From CAYJAD01 sp964370835 (GTDB taxonomy: Bacteria; Desulfobacterota; Desulfovibrionia; Desulfovibrionales; Desulfovibrionaceae), in the NCBI GenBank assembly GCA_964370835.1, contig CAYJLO010000002.1, forward strand, positions 1 through 64,000: 64,000 bases of DNA. Reading direction: 5' to 3'. Positions within the stretch are counted from its first letter, which is position 1. Each line of letters starts with the position of its first letter. Positions 8,357 to 16,054 of this stretch are shown here, piece after piece. A program made the translations under genes and the position numbers. Under the pieces are notes generated by a model, which had not been told where the DNA came from, made no database searches, and saw only the letters and a list, made by a program, of their open reading frames with translations.

Positions 8357-10375
8357 TTACGCAATACCAAGAAGCCTCTTCCATTGGCATAAGCTAGATT
8401 TTAGCAAAAAATACCTTTCAGGTAACAGCACCGTGGGGGCATCGTCGAGGGCCTTGGATACATCCTTTGTATTGTGTACATATCTTAAATTCATGCAACC
8501 TTGTAGAGGACATAAAGAAAAATCCCCTTGAGCCCTTTGAACACAAAGGGCAACGCCCATATATGCCGCTTCTAGGCTCACTGTGGTAGAATTTGCCAGC
8601 CAAAAAAGACAAGGTTCATTGTTTTCATGCCAAGAGCGAACATAGTCCCAGACGTTTTGCATGTTCTCTTGAAAAAAATGAAAATCATGAATGCTTAGGC
8701 CATATTTCTGTAAAAATGGTTTAACGCAAAGGTGAGGATGTGCTTTTATGTGTATTCTTCCCTTAAAAGGTGAGGAAGAAGCCTCGTGTTTCCACCAATG
8801 TGCCAATGTTTGTATTTGAGCATCAACTTCTTGAGGAAAATAAGATGTAATGAGCACTACATGCTGTATGGTGTTGGTGCTTTGAGGGAGGGGACGAGTT
8901 TTTGCTAAATATGTATATCGTAAAGCTTCCACCAAGTGTATTTTTTCTTGTTCTAACTCTTTGCGTAGATGTTGCACGACGTGAGTGCCATTGAGCAAGT
9001 AAGCATGCGGTAAAGACTTTGCCACATGGGCATCTTGCTTTGCCAATGTAAAAAAATCTTGCCCATCAAAGTATCTAAAGTCATTTTGCCGAATACAGCT
9101 GTGCTGCGCCGCGTAGAGCATGCTTTGAGGAAAAAGTGTACGCATACTGTGGCATAACATGCGCTCCCACGGACAATTTTCCCATGGATAAAGAGTCCAT
9201 GCATGCGAAGTTTGAAGGGAACTTTCCATATGTGCGTGCAAAAAATCTGCGTATGCCTTAAAAGCGTGTTTTTGCAAACAACGTTCTAGACAGCGCCAGC
9301 CGCCAAAGGAAGCTTGCCATGCCGGTTGTAAATACGGCCATAAGGAAAATTGGCCATTTTTCCAATGCCAGTGTGGGAGTATGTGCTTTACAGCTTTGTT
9401 TGCCTTTTTTCGTATTCTTAGATATTCACAACATGCTGTTATAATGTGTTTTATGGTTAAAAACTCTTCCACATAGTAGTACGTCTCAGTTCTTTGCTCA
9501 GTAGATGCTTTTTTTTGAAATCGCTCTTTCAAAGCAATACATTCTTTTAAGGTAAATTGGGCAGAATTCACACGAATGAAAAGGTGATGCACATGCAATT
9601 GTTTGTCCTGAAGGGGATTTTGTAAAATATTATGCAAATCTTCCCAATAGTTGGAGCGAAATATGGAATTTTCTGCTTTTTTTTTGTGAATATTGGGAAA
9701 ATAACTCACCAGCGTAGCGTGTTTGTGAGCCGTGACGTGCATGGTCTTTTTCTTGCCAAAAAGGATGCGCCGCATACTGTATAGCCAATGCGCAAAGCGA
9801 AGGCATGCTTGCCCAAAATGTGGTAAGGCGAAATAAATTTCTGCCAAAGAAAAAGAAGGAAGTTTTAGTGAAAATCTTCTTTCTTTGGGTAAACACAGTA
9901 CATATTGAAGTCCCTTGTTTTGACAATAAGTGCGTATGTATTTTTGTAATATGTCATCATTTATCTGCACTACAATGCGTGTGCATTTTTTTGTGAGGTC
10001 TTGAAGAATGGTTTCTAAAGCTTTTATTTTGCACACGGTAAAGAGCATGGGCAACATCTTAGGATGTTTTTCGAAAAGTAAGGATGTGTGCCAAGGGGAA
10101 GGTCCGTCTTCCATATGGAGCCAGTGTTGCAAAGGTTTATCCTCTATCTTTACTTGACCCAAATTCGTGAGAAGTTGCGCTAATTCTTGTCGCAATGCGA
10201 TGGCGTTATTCTGGCACCAAGTCTCTAAACAATGATTGTGTTTATTTTCCAAGGGGGCTTTATCCCACCAGAGAAAAACGTCTTTTGCGGAAAAAGAAGA
10301 CAGCGCACCATCTGTGGCATCTGCCGTGTAAGATGGTGTCGCTGTCTTGGAAGAGCAAATATATATTGTGCCCAT
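8357..10375 (-). CDS. Probable surface-carbohydrate biosynthesis protein (orphan)
   Basis: A 672-residue protein with no signal peptide or membrane helix, rich in His and aromatic residues. The C-terminal third looks like the second half of a GT-B or capsule-export-type fold: a strand plus HVVLITSYFP, then RIHIKAHPH (near 555-563) and LANSTTVSLEAAYMGVALCV (near 609-628), the arrangement seen in the poorly characterised surface-carbohydrate family I remember as TIGR04326. The first 430 residues are unrecognised. It starts 8 bases after mtnA without a clear ribosome site, which suggests translational coupling. No other polysaccharide gene is nearby. The function is inferred from motifs only. 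Confidence 0.45.
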   Translation of the reverse strand: MGTIYICSSKTATPSYTADATDGALSSFSAKDVFLWWDKAPLENKHNHCLETWCQNNAIALRQELAQLLTNLGQVKIEDKPLQHWLHMEDGPSPWHTSLLFEKHPKMLPMLFTVCKIKALETILQDLTKKCTRIVVQINDDILQKYIRTYCQNKGLQYVLCLPKERRFSLKLPSFSLAEIYFALPHFGQACLRFAHWLYSMRRILFGKKKTMHVTAHKHATLVSYFPNIHKKKAENSIFRSNYWEDLHNILQNPLQDKQLHVHHLFIRVNSAQFTLKECIALKERFQKKASTEQRTETYYYVEEFLTIKHIITACCEYLRIRKKANKAVKHILPHWHWKNGQFSLWPYLQPAWQASFGGWRCLERCLQKHAFKAYADFLHAHMESSLQTSHAWTLYPWENCPWERMLCHSMRTLFPQSMLYAAQHSCIRQNDFRYFDGQDFFTLAKQDAHVAKSLPHAYLLNGTHVVQHLRKELEQEKIHLVEALRYTYLAKTRPLPQSTNTIQHVVLITSYFPQEVDAQIQTLAHWWKHEASSSPFKGRIHIKAHPHLCVKPFLQKYGLSIHDFHFFQENMQNVWDYVRSWHENNEPCLFWLANSTTVSLEAAYMGVALCVQRAQGDFSLCPLQGCMNLRYVHNTKDVSKALDDAPTVLLPERYFLLKSSLCQWKRLLGIA

Positions 10376-10383
10376 GGGCCAAG

Positions 10384-11421
10384 CTACTTGGTAAAAGCCT
10401 CAGCAATAGCCTCGGTGTAAGGGGCTTTAAGTACGCCTTTTTCAGTAATAATTCCCGCAATGAGTTCTGCAGGGGTCACATCAAAAGCAAAATTAAACAC
10501 AGGCACGCCGGTGGGAACGATTTGTGTGTCACCCACGTGTGTCACCTCTGTGTCGGGGCGCTCTTCAATGGGAATGCCTGCGCCGTTGGGCATATCTCTA
10601 TCAATGGTGGAAAGAGGAGCTGCCACATAAAAGGGAATATTAAAGGCTTTAGCCAAAAGGGCAACGCCATAGGTGCCAATTTTATTGGCGGCATCGCCAT
10701 TGGCAGCAATGCGATCTGCACCCACCACCACGCAATCCACAAGGCCTTTTTGCATGAGTAGAGCGCATGCATTGTCACAAGCCACGGTAACTTCAATGCC
10801 ATCTTGTGCCAATTCATAGGCCGTTAAGCGTGCTCCTTGTAAAAAAGGGCGGGTTTCATTGGCAATGACTTTTACGTCTTTACCGGCATCTTTTGCACCG
10901 CGTATAACTCCAAGGGCTGTGCCGTATCCGGCGGTGGCCAGCGCTCCTGCGTTGCAATGCGTCATGACAGTAGCGCCGTGGGCTATGCATGTGGCACCAT
11001 GCATGCCAATGGCTTTACAGCAGGCAATGTCTTCTTGATGAATAACTTGCGCTTCTTTGAGCCATGAGGCTTCCAATTCTTCATAGGAGGCTTCTTTATT
11101 CCACAGAGTGCGCATGCGAGCCACAGCCCAAGCCAGATTCACCGCTGTGGGGCGGGCTTGGGCCAACTGTACAAGCAAGTTCTCCAATTTTTCTTGCCAG
11201 GAATCTGTGCTGTGTGCATGGGCTTCAAACAATGCCAACACACAACCGTAGGCCGCTGTCACACCAATGGCTGGGGCACCACGTACCACCATGACCTGCA
11301 GGGCTTCCACGGTGCTTTGTGTGTCAGTGCAAGAAAAAAACTCTTCTTTTGTAGGCAAGTAACGTTGATCTAAAAGGTAGAGTACCTTTTCTGCTTGAGC
11401 AAAACGAATGTGATATTCCAT
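10384..11421 (-). CDS. mtnA: Methylthioribose-1-phosphate isomerase
   Basis: Interconverts 5-methylthioribose-1-phosphate and 5-methylthioribulose-1-phosphate in methionine salvage or in anaerobic MTA-recycling shunts. The 345 residues carry the family signatures: RGAPAIGVTAAYG (47-59), catalytic Cys156 in THCNAGALAT, and catalytic Asp236 in VGADRIAANGDAANKIGT. The length is typical. No mtnK, mtnN or mtnP is visible nearby, so the source of substrate cannot be told from this window. The upstream neighbour, 12 bases away, is a small sulfur-carrier-like protein; the downstream neighbour is the surface-carbohydrate-type gene. Confidence 0.94.
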   Translation of the reverse strand: MEYHIRFAQAEKVLYLLDQRYLPTKEEFFSCTDTQSTVEALQVMVVRGAPAIGVTAAYGCVLALFEAHAHSTDSWQEKLENLLVQLAQARPTAVNLAWAVARMRTLWNKEASYEELEASWLKEAQVIHQEDIACCKAIGMHGATCIAHGATVMTHCNAGALATAGYGTALGVIRGAKDAGKDVKVIANETRPFLQGARLTAYELAQDGIEVTVACDNACALLMQKGLVDCVVVGADRIAANGDAANKIGTYGVALLAKAFNIPFYVAAPLSTIDRDMPNGAGIPIEERPDTEVTHVGDTQIVPTGVPVFNFAFDVTPAELIAGIITEKGVLKAPYTEAIAEAFTK

Positions 11422-11433
11422 ATGAAATCCTTT

Positions 11434-11676
11434 TTATCCAGAAGAAGTTACTTTGCGCACAAGAAGGGAGTCGCCGCCATAGATGCGTACATCAGGTGTG
11501 AGCAATTGACCATTTCGAGCCACAAGAGCTGTTTCTTCGCGCAGTCCCAAGGCTTGTAAAAGTTGTCGTGCTGTTTTAGGGCGTTCCAATTCAAAAGTTT
11601 TTTCTTCAGGTTGCAGTAAGACTGTAACCATGGGAATGGGGTATTTTCTTTCGGTATTTTCGGTGTTTTCGTTCAT
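11434..11676 (-). CDS. ThiS/MoaD-like ubiquitin-fold protein
   Basis: An 80-residue beta-grasp protein. From Met16 the sequence fits the ThiS/MoaD/TtuB pattern: VTVLLQ strand, a TARQLLQALGL helix, TALVARNGQLL, and DSLLVRKV as the last strand. Proteins of this class carry sulfur as a C-terminal thiocarboxylate on a Gly-Gly tail. Here the tail is VTSSG, so only the terminal Gly is kept. It may serve in tRNA thiolation, cofactor synthesis or a local sulfur pathway. No ribosome site is clear before Met1 or Met16. No adenylating E1-like ThiF/MoeB gene is in the window. Confidence 0.7.
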   Translation of the reverse strand: MNENTENTERKYPIPMVTVLLQPEEKTFELERPKTARQLLQALGLREETALVARNGQLLTPDVRIYGGDSLLVRKVTSSG

Positions 11677-11842
11677 GTGAGGTGTATTGTTAAAGTGTGT
11701 AAAATATACTTACCCAGTATGTGAAGGTAAGCTAACCTAAATATTTTACGTAAATAATATACAAAAGCAATGACTTTTTATGGGGCATTATACGATTTTC
11801 ACTCCTTGTCATGTAAGAAAACTTGTGCTAAAACGGCGAATT

Positions 11843-12517
11843 ATGTTTGATGCTGATATTGCACTTTTATTTAAGCGTTTTGCTGTTGCCGCTGTGCCGG
11901 CCTTATTGGGTATTATACTACACGAAGTGGCTCATGGTTGGGTGGCTTTTAAGCGAGGAGACCCCACAGCGCGCCTCATGGGTAGACTTACGCTCAATCC
12001 CGTGCCACATATTGACCCCATGGGCTTGTTGGTTTTTGCCATGACAAGTCTTTCCGGTGCCTTTGTTTTTGGCTGGGCAAAGCCCGTTCCTGTGAATCCC
12101 CGCTATTTTAAAGATCCACAAAAGGATATGATGTTGGTTTCGCTGGCAGGGCCATTGACCAATCTTTGTTTAGCCTTTGTCTTTGCTTTATTTTTGCGCG
12201 TGCTTTTGGAATTTTTCCCATTCATGCAATGGCAAGATAGCGCAACATACATTTTTTTCTTGCTTATGTTGCAAACGGGTGTTGTCATTAATGTGGGTTT
12301 ATGTTGGTTAAATTTATTACCCATACCTCCTCTTGATGGTAGTAAAGTGGTGGCATTCTTTTTGCCAAATCATTTGGCTTGGCCATATATGAGCGCTGGA
12401 AAATATGGATTTTTAATACTTATCTTATTGATGGTCACAGGCGCATTGGGTCTTATTTTAGGACCTATAGTTGGTGCCACCAATGATATAATACTTACGA
12501 CTTTTGGTTTAAAATAA
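11843..12517 (+). CDS. Site-2-type membrane metalloprotease (M50 family)
   Basis: An integral membrane zinc-protease homologue of 224 residues. The HEVAHG motif (His27, Glu28, His31) lies in the first helix and the second metal motif NLLPIPPLDGSKV sits in a later one, as in the M50B/FtsH-independent family found widely in bacteria. Substrate unknown; relatives may cleave membrane regulators. I place the start at the ATG at 11843, because MFDADIALLFKRF matches the usual N-terminus; an in-frame ATG at 11780 would add 21 residues. Neither has a strong ribosome site. It directly precedes trpS, an arrangement I remember as common in related genomes. Confidence 0.88.
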   Translation: MFDADIALLFKRFAVAAVPALLGIILHEVAHGWVAFKRGDPTARLMGRLTLNPVPHIDPMGLLVFAMTSLSGAFVFGWAKPVPVNPRYFKDPQKDMMLVSLAGPLTNLCLAFVFALFLRVLLEFFPFMQWQDSATYIFFLLMLQTGVVINVGLCWLNLLPIPPLDGSKVVAFFLPNHLAWPYMSAGKYGFLILILLMVTGALGLILGPIVGATNDIILTTFGLK

Positions 12518-12535
12518 ATGAGTTATGGAGAAGTT

Positions 12536-13525
12536 ATGACTACGCAAAGCATTCGTACCGTTTCTGGGATGCGCCCCACAGGCCCTTTACACCTCGGACA
12601 TTATTTTGGGGTGTTAAAAAATTGGGTGGAATTACAAAATGAAACTCAAGCCTTTTTCTTTGTGGCTGACTGGCATGCACTGACCAGTGAATTTGCCAAT
12701 CCTAGCACCATTAAGGGCAATTCCTTTGAAATGGTAAAGGACTGGCTTGCCGCAGGCATAGAAGCAGATAAATGTGTTATTTTTAATCAATCTGCTGTGA
12801 AAAGTCATGCCGAACTATCATTGCTCTTCTCCATGATTACTCCCGTTTCGTGGCTTGAGCGTTGTCCTACTTACAAAGAACAGCAACAAGAAATTACACA
12901 CAAAGATTTAAGCAATGCTGGCTTTTTGTGTTATCCCATGCTCATGAGCGCTGATATTTTAATGTATAGACCTAAGTTTGTGCCAGTGGGGCAAGACCAA
13001 TTACCGCACCTTGAAATGGCAAGAGAAATTGGCCGTCGTTTTAACCACTTGTATGGCGAAACATTTGTTGACGTGGAAGCCAAGCTTACTCCTGCGGCAA
13101 AATGTCCCGGCCTTGATGGACGCAAAATGTCCAAAAGCTATAATAATGGTATTTTCCTGCGTGACACCATGGATGATATTCGTCCCAAGGTACAAAAAAT
13201 GTTTACCGACCCTGCACGCATTCGTAGAACAGATCCGGGTGATCCAAAGGTTTGTAATTTATTCCCCTATCATGAATTGCTTGGAAGCCAAGAGCAACAA
13301 GCTGAAATTTGTGAAGGTTGCCAAAATGCCAGCTTAGGCTGTGTGGATTGTAAAAAGATGTTTCTTGCAAATCTTGAAGGTTTTCTTGAACCTTTACAAA
13401 ATCGTCGTATTTTCCTTGATAATAATCCTGAGCTTGTGGAGGAAATCATTGAAAAAGGTAATGAAAAAGCACGCGTAGTTGCCGAAGAAACCATGACCAT
13501 TGTGCGTGAAAAAATGGGCATGTAA
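12536..13525 (+). CDS. trpS: Tryptophanyl-tRNA synthetase
   Basis: Charges tRNA-Trp. A class I synthetase of 329 residues with the HIGH-type signature GPLHLGHYFG near residue 15 and the KMSKS loop as GRKMSKSYNN near residue 197. The C-terminal part has a small cysteine cluster (CEGCQNASLGCVDC) that could bind zinc, as in some bacterial TrpRS. The start at 12536 is chosen because GGAG lies at the right distance; an upstream ATG at 12518 would be in frame but has no ribosome site. It follows the M50 protease with an 18-base gap. Confidence 0.95.
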   Translation: MTTQSIRTVSGMRPTGPLHLGHYFGVLKNWVELQNETQAFFFVADWHALTSEFANPSTIKGNSFEMVKDWLAAGIEADKCVIFNQSAVKSHAELSLLFSMITPVSWLERCPTYKEQQQEITHKDLSNAGFLCYPMLMSADILMYRPKFVPVGQDQLPHLEMAREIGRRFNHLYGETFVDVEAKLTPAAKCPGLDGRKMSKSYNNGIFLRDTMDDIRPKVQKMFTDPARIRRTDPGDPKVCNLFPYHELLGSQEQQAEICEGCQNASLGCVDCKKMFLANLEGFLEPLQNRRIFLDNNPELVEEIIEKGNEKARVVAEETMTIVREKMGM

Positions 13526-13543
13526 TGCCTAGGATTTTGCACC

Positions 13544-13987
13544 TTGAAATATTTGTGCATTGATTACGGCCTTGCTCGTACAGGCATAGCCGTCAGTGAT
13601 GGGGGAGGGTCCATGGCCTTTCCCCGCTGTACCATTCATAGCCCTCCCCAAAGCCCTAAAACCTTATTTTTTGAAAAACTTCTTGCCTGCATTGAAACAG
13701 AACAGCCCCATGGTATAGTGGTGGGTTTGCCCCTCATGGATGATGGTGGTGAAAGCCTTACCACAAGACAAGTGCGCAACTTTGTTGCCCGCCTGCAAAG
13801 ACGCTGTACCATTCCATTGTATTTTATGCCGGAATTTCTTTCTTCGGAAGAGGCCAAAGCTGACTTGTGGGAAAGCAATTTACGCGGTAAAAAACATAAA
13901 GATGTGTTGGATCAACAAGCCGCTGTTCGTATTTTACAGTCCTTTTTATCCGAAACAGATACGCAAAAGGAGCAGAGGAAAATATGA
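13544..13987 (+). CDS. ruvX: RuvX/YqgF Holliday-junction resolvase-like nuclease
   Basis: A 147-residue RNase H-fold protein linked to 16S rRNA 5'-end maturation and proposed as a Holliday-junction resolvase. Motifs: CIDYGLARTGIAVSD at the N-terminus with the catalytic Asp, VGLPLMDDGGES near 61-72, and LDQQAAVRILQSFL near the end. The start codon appears to be TTG at 13544, since no upstream ATG fits. The stop overlaps the mltG start as ATGA at 13984-13987, so the two are translationally coupled. Confidence 0.88.
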   Translation: MKYLCIDYGLARTGIAVSDGGGSMAFPRCTIHSPPQSPKTLFFEKLLACIETEQPHGIVVGLPLMDDGGESLTTRQVRNFVARLQRRCTIPLYFMPEFLSSEEAKADLWESNLRGKKHKDVLDQQAAVRILQSFLSETDTQKEQRKI

Positions 13988-15030
13988 AAATAGTATTACG
14001 CCTTTTTGCTTTCCTGCTTTTAGTGGCTCTCATGGGATTGGGCTATGTGTTTTGGCAAGCAAAGCTCTTTTTAGAAACTCCCATGCAAAGCCATGGCAGT
14101 GACGTGAATGTGGTCATGTTTGATGTTGTTCCCGGAACATCATTTCAACAAGTTGCCAAAACATTAGAAGAAAAAGGCCTCATTGCCGATAGTCTTAAAT
14201 TTCGTATTTTAGCCCGTTATAAAAAGTTGGATCATAAATTACAAGCCGGACGTTTTAAATTAGATACCGGCATGTTACCAGAAACTATTTTGCAAGAGCT
14301 TATTCTAGGTAAAGCTATTTTACACCGTGTTACCATTCGAGAAGGGCTCACTTGGTGGCAAACGGGTAAGCTTTTAGAAGAGCATGGTTTTGTTCGTTTT
14401 GAAGATTTTGCCGCCGTAGTTAAAGATCCGGCATTTCTTCGCCATTACGGTATTCCTTTTAAAAATGCTGAAGGCTTTCTCATGCCCGATACGTATCTTT
14501 TAAAAAAGGAAGATATTCCCGATAAGGACGCCGCAAGGGCCATAGCAGGGCGTTTGGTGGATACTTTTTGGGCTAAAATGGCACCGTATTGGCCGGATAA
14601 GAAAAAGCCAGATGCGACTAAACTTCGCGAAATTGTTATTTTGGGTTCCATAGTGGAAAAAGAAACGGGTATAGCTTCTGAGCGAGGCCGCGTGGCCGGT
14701 GTGTATGCCAACCGTTTGCGCATAAAAATGCCTTTACAAGCAGATCCTACCATAATTTATGGTTTAGGCCCTTCTTTCAATGGAAATTTGCGTCGTAAAC
14801 ATTTGGATGATGCCAGCAATATCTATAATACCTATAAGCATGGTGGGCTTACTCCAGGGCCCATTTGCTCGCCAGGTGTAGCCGCCATGCGCGCAGCCAT
14901 AACACCGGAACAGCATAAATTTCTTTATTTCGTTGCCATCACCGATGGCGGCGCACACGCTTTTTCCAAAACGCTTAGCGAACATAATAAAGCTGTGCGA
15001 GAATATTTACGTAATCGTAAGAAAAAATAA
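13984..15030 (+). CDS. mltG: Endolytic murein transglycosylase
   Basis: Cleaves nascent peptidoglycan strands at the inner membrane, setting glycan chain length. The 348 residues show an N-terminal membrane anchor (about 5-25), a LysM-like region, and the YceG catalytic domain with Glu225 in IVEKETG, the LQADPTIIYGLG segment and the C-terminal HGGLTPGPICSPG motif. The length is typical. Pairing with ruvX is common in bacteria. A small unknown gene follows after 23 bases. Confidence 0.94.
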   Translation: MKIVLRLFAFLLLVALMGLGYVFWQAKLFLETPMQSHGSDVNVVMFDVVPGTSFQQVAKTLEEKGLIADSLKFRILARYKKLDHKLQAGRFKLDTGMLPETILQELILGKAILHRVTIREGLTWWQTGKLLEEHGFVRFEDFAAVVKDPAFLRHYGIPFKNAEGFLMPDTYLLKKEDIPDKDAARAIAGRLVDTFWAKMAPYWPDKKKPDATKLREIVILGSIVEKETGIASERGRVAGVYANRLRIKMPLQADPTIIYGLGPSFNGNLRRKHLDDASNIYNTYKHGGLTPGPICSPGVAAMRAAITPEQHKFLYFVAITDGGAHAFSKTLSEHNKAVREYLRNRKKK

Positions 15031-15053
15031 TATATGACCACACGGAGGATAGT

Positions 15054-15287
15054 ATGAAATATTTAATTATGGAAGATTTTTCCGGACAGCCTGTTCCCTT
15101 TATTTTTCCACGTCGTGTGGACCATGCAGACATGCGCGAACAACTTCCTTATGGAAAAGTACTCAGTGCTGGCTTTATTGAGCTTAAAGAGGGTGCTTTG
15201 CTTTGCCATGGTGGGCATGCAGAGCTCAACGTAGAAGCTTCGCAAGATGATGTGAGTATTATTCAAGAGGCTTTACGTATTCGGTAG
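15054..15287 (+). CDS. Small conserved-looking protein of unknown function
   Basis: A 77-residue soluble protein with a strong GGAGG ribosome site. It begins MKYLIMEDFSGQPVPFIFP, has no signal peptide or membrane helix and only one cysteine pair candidate is lacking (Cys51 alone). Segments such as PRRVDHADMREQL and GKVLSAGFIEL suggest a compact alpha/beta fold. It is the last gene of the plus-strand run and ends 114 bases before a strong terminator. I do not recognise the family; the organisation suggests it is expressed with mltG. Confidence 0.7.
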   Translation: MKYLIMEDFSGQPVPFIFPRRVDHADMREQLPYGKVLSAGFIELKEGALLCHGGHAELNVEASQDDVSIIQEALRIR

Positions 15288-15401
15288 CGGTGGAAAAATC
15301 TTTTTAAGCTCTTTTTGTAGGTAAGTTTGTAGAAGGGAAACATCTTATTGTATCCCTATGATTATTTTGGAAGAGCGCTTCCGGCGCAAAAAAAAATCAC
15401 A

Positions 15402-15441
15402 AAAAAGGTCGGTTACAATTTTTAGTGTAACCGACCTTTTT
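15402..15441. terminator. Bidirectional intrinsic terminator
   Basis: A perfect 16-bp stem, AAAAAGGTCGGTTACA (15402-15417) with its complement at 15426-15441, and an 8-base loop. A-run and T-run flank the GC part on both sides. It separates the plus-strand run ending at 15287 from the minus-strand iorB gene, so it can stop both transcripts. Confidence 0.92.
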
Positions 15442-15461
15442 ATTTTTAAAGCAGCGTGGGA

Positions 15462-16052
15462 TTAGCTAAAAGCTTTTATGCCCAACTGTAAGGCTTTAAT
15501 ATTGGCATCTACAATTTTAGGAGCAAGGTATTTTTTTATGCCTGCTTCCAAAGCATCCACACCAAAAGGTAACATATTAGCCGCACATAAGGCGCCCAAG
15601 AGAACCGTATTACCAGCTTGGATGGAGCCAGCCTCTATGCCAAGGCTACGGCAAGGATAAAAGCTTGCATCGCTAGATTTAGCGTAGATGGCTTTTTTTA
15701 TTTCATCTATATGTGGATACACTTCGTTGCCAAGGTTTACGCTTACGGGAGGTAAGGGGTCAAGGCTAGAGAAAATTTTTCCTTGAGGAGCCAAGTAAGG
15801 TAGAGCGCGCAAAGTTTCTAAAGGTTCAAAACCCATGAGTACATCGGCTTCACCATGTCCCAATTTGGGAGAAAGCCAGCCGCCAAGTAATACCACAGAT
15901 TCCACAACACCGCCACGCTGAGCCATGCCATGCACTTCACCGGCAGTTACTTGTAAACCTTGATCAAGCGCCACACGAGCCAAAAGCGTAGTAGCAGTAA
16001 GTGTGCCTTGACCGCCAACGCCGGTCATATAAATACGAAGACGTGATTGCAT
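15462..16052 (-). CDS. iorB: Indolepyruvate:ferredoxin oxidoreductase, beta subunit
   Basis: The gamma-domain type partner of IorA in the oxidation of aryl pyruvates (indolepyruvate, phenylpyruvate and similar) to aryl-acetyl-CoA with reduced ferredoxin. The 196 residues start with MTGVGGQGTLTATTLLARVA (about 10-29), the signature of 2-oxoacid oxidoreductase gamma domains, and contain GEVHGMAQRGG, also typical. A GAGGT site precedes the ATG. It lies 2 bases after iorA, and the terminator at 15402-15441 closes the operon. Confidence 0.93.
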   Translation of the reverse strand: MQSRLRIYMTGVGGQGTLTATTLLARVALDQGLQVTAGEVHGMAQRGGVVESVVLLGGWLSPKLGHGEADVLMGFEPLETLRALPYLAPQGKIFSSLDPLPPVSVNLGNEVYPHIDEIKKAIYAKSSDASFYPCRSLGIEAGSIQAGNTVLLGALCAANMLPFGVDALEAGIKKYLAPKIVDANIKALQLGIKAFS

Positions 16053-16054
16053 AA

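Noticed and set aside
10195..10761. A 188-codon open frame on the plus strand opposite the mtnA end and the surface-carbohydrate-type gene
   Set aside because: It overlaps two well-supported genes on the other strand, has no ribosome site, and its composition is that of an antisense frame.
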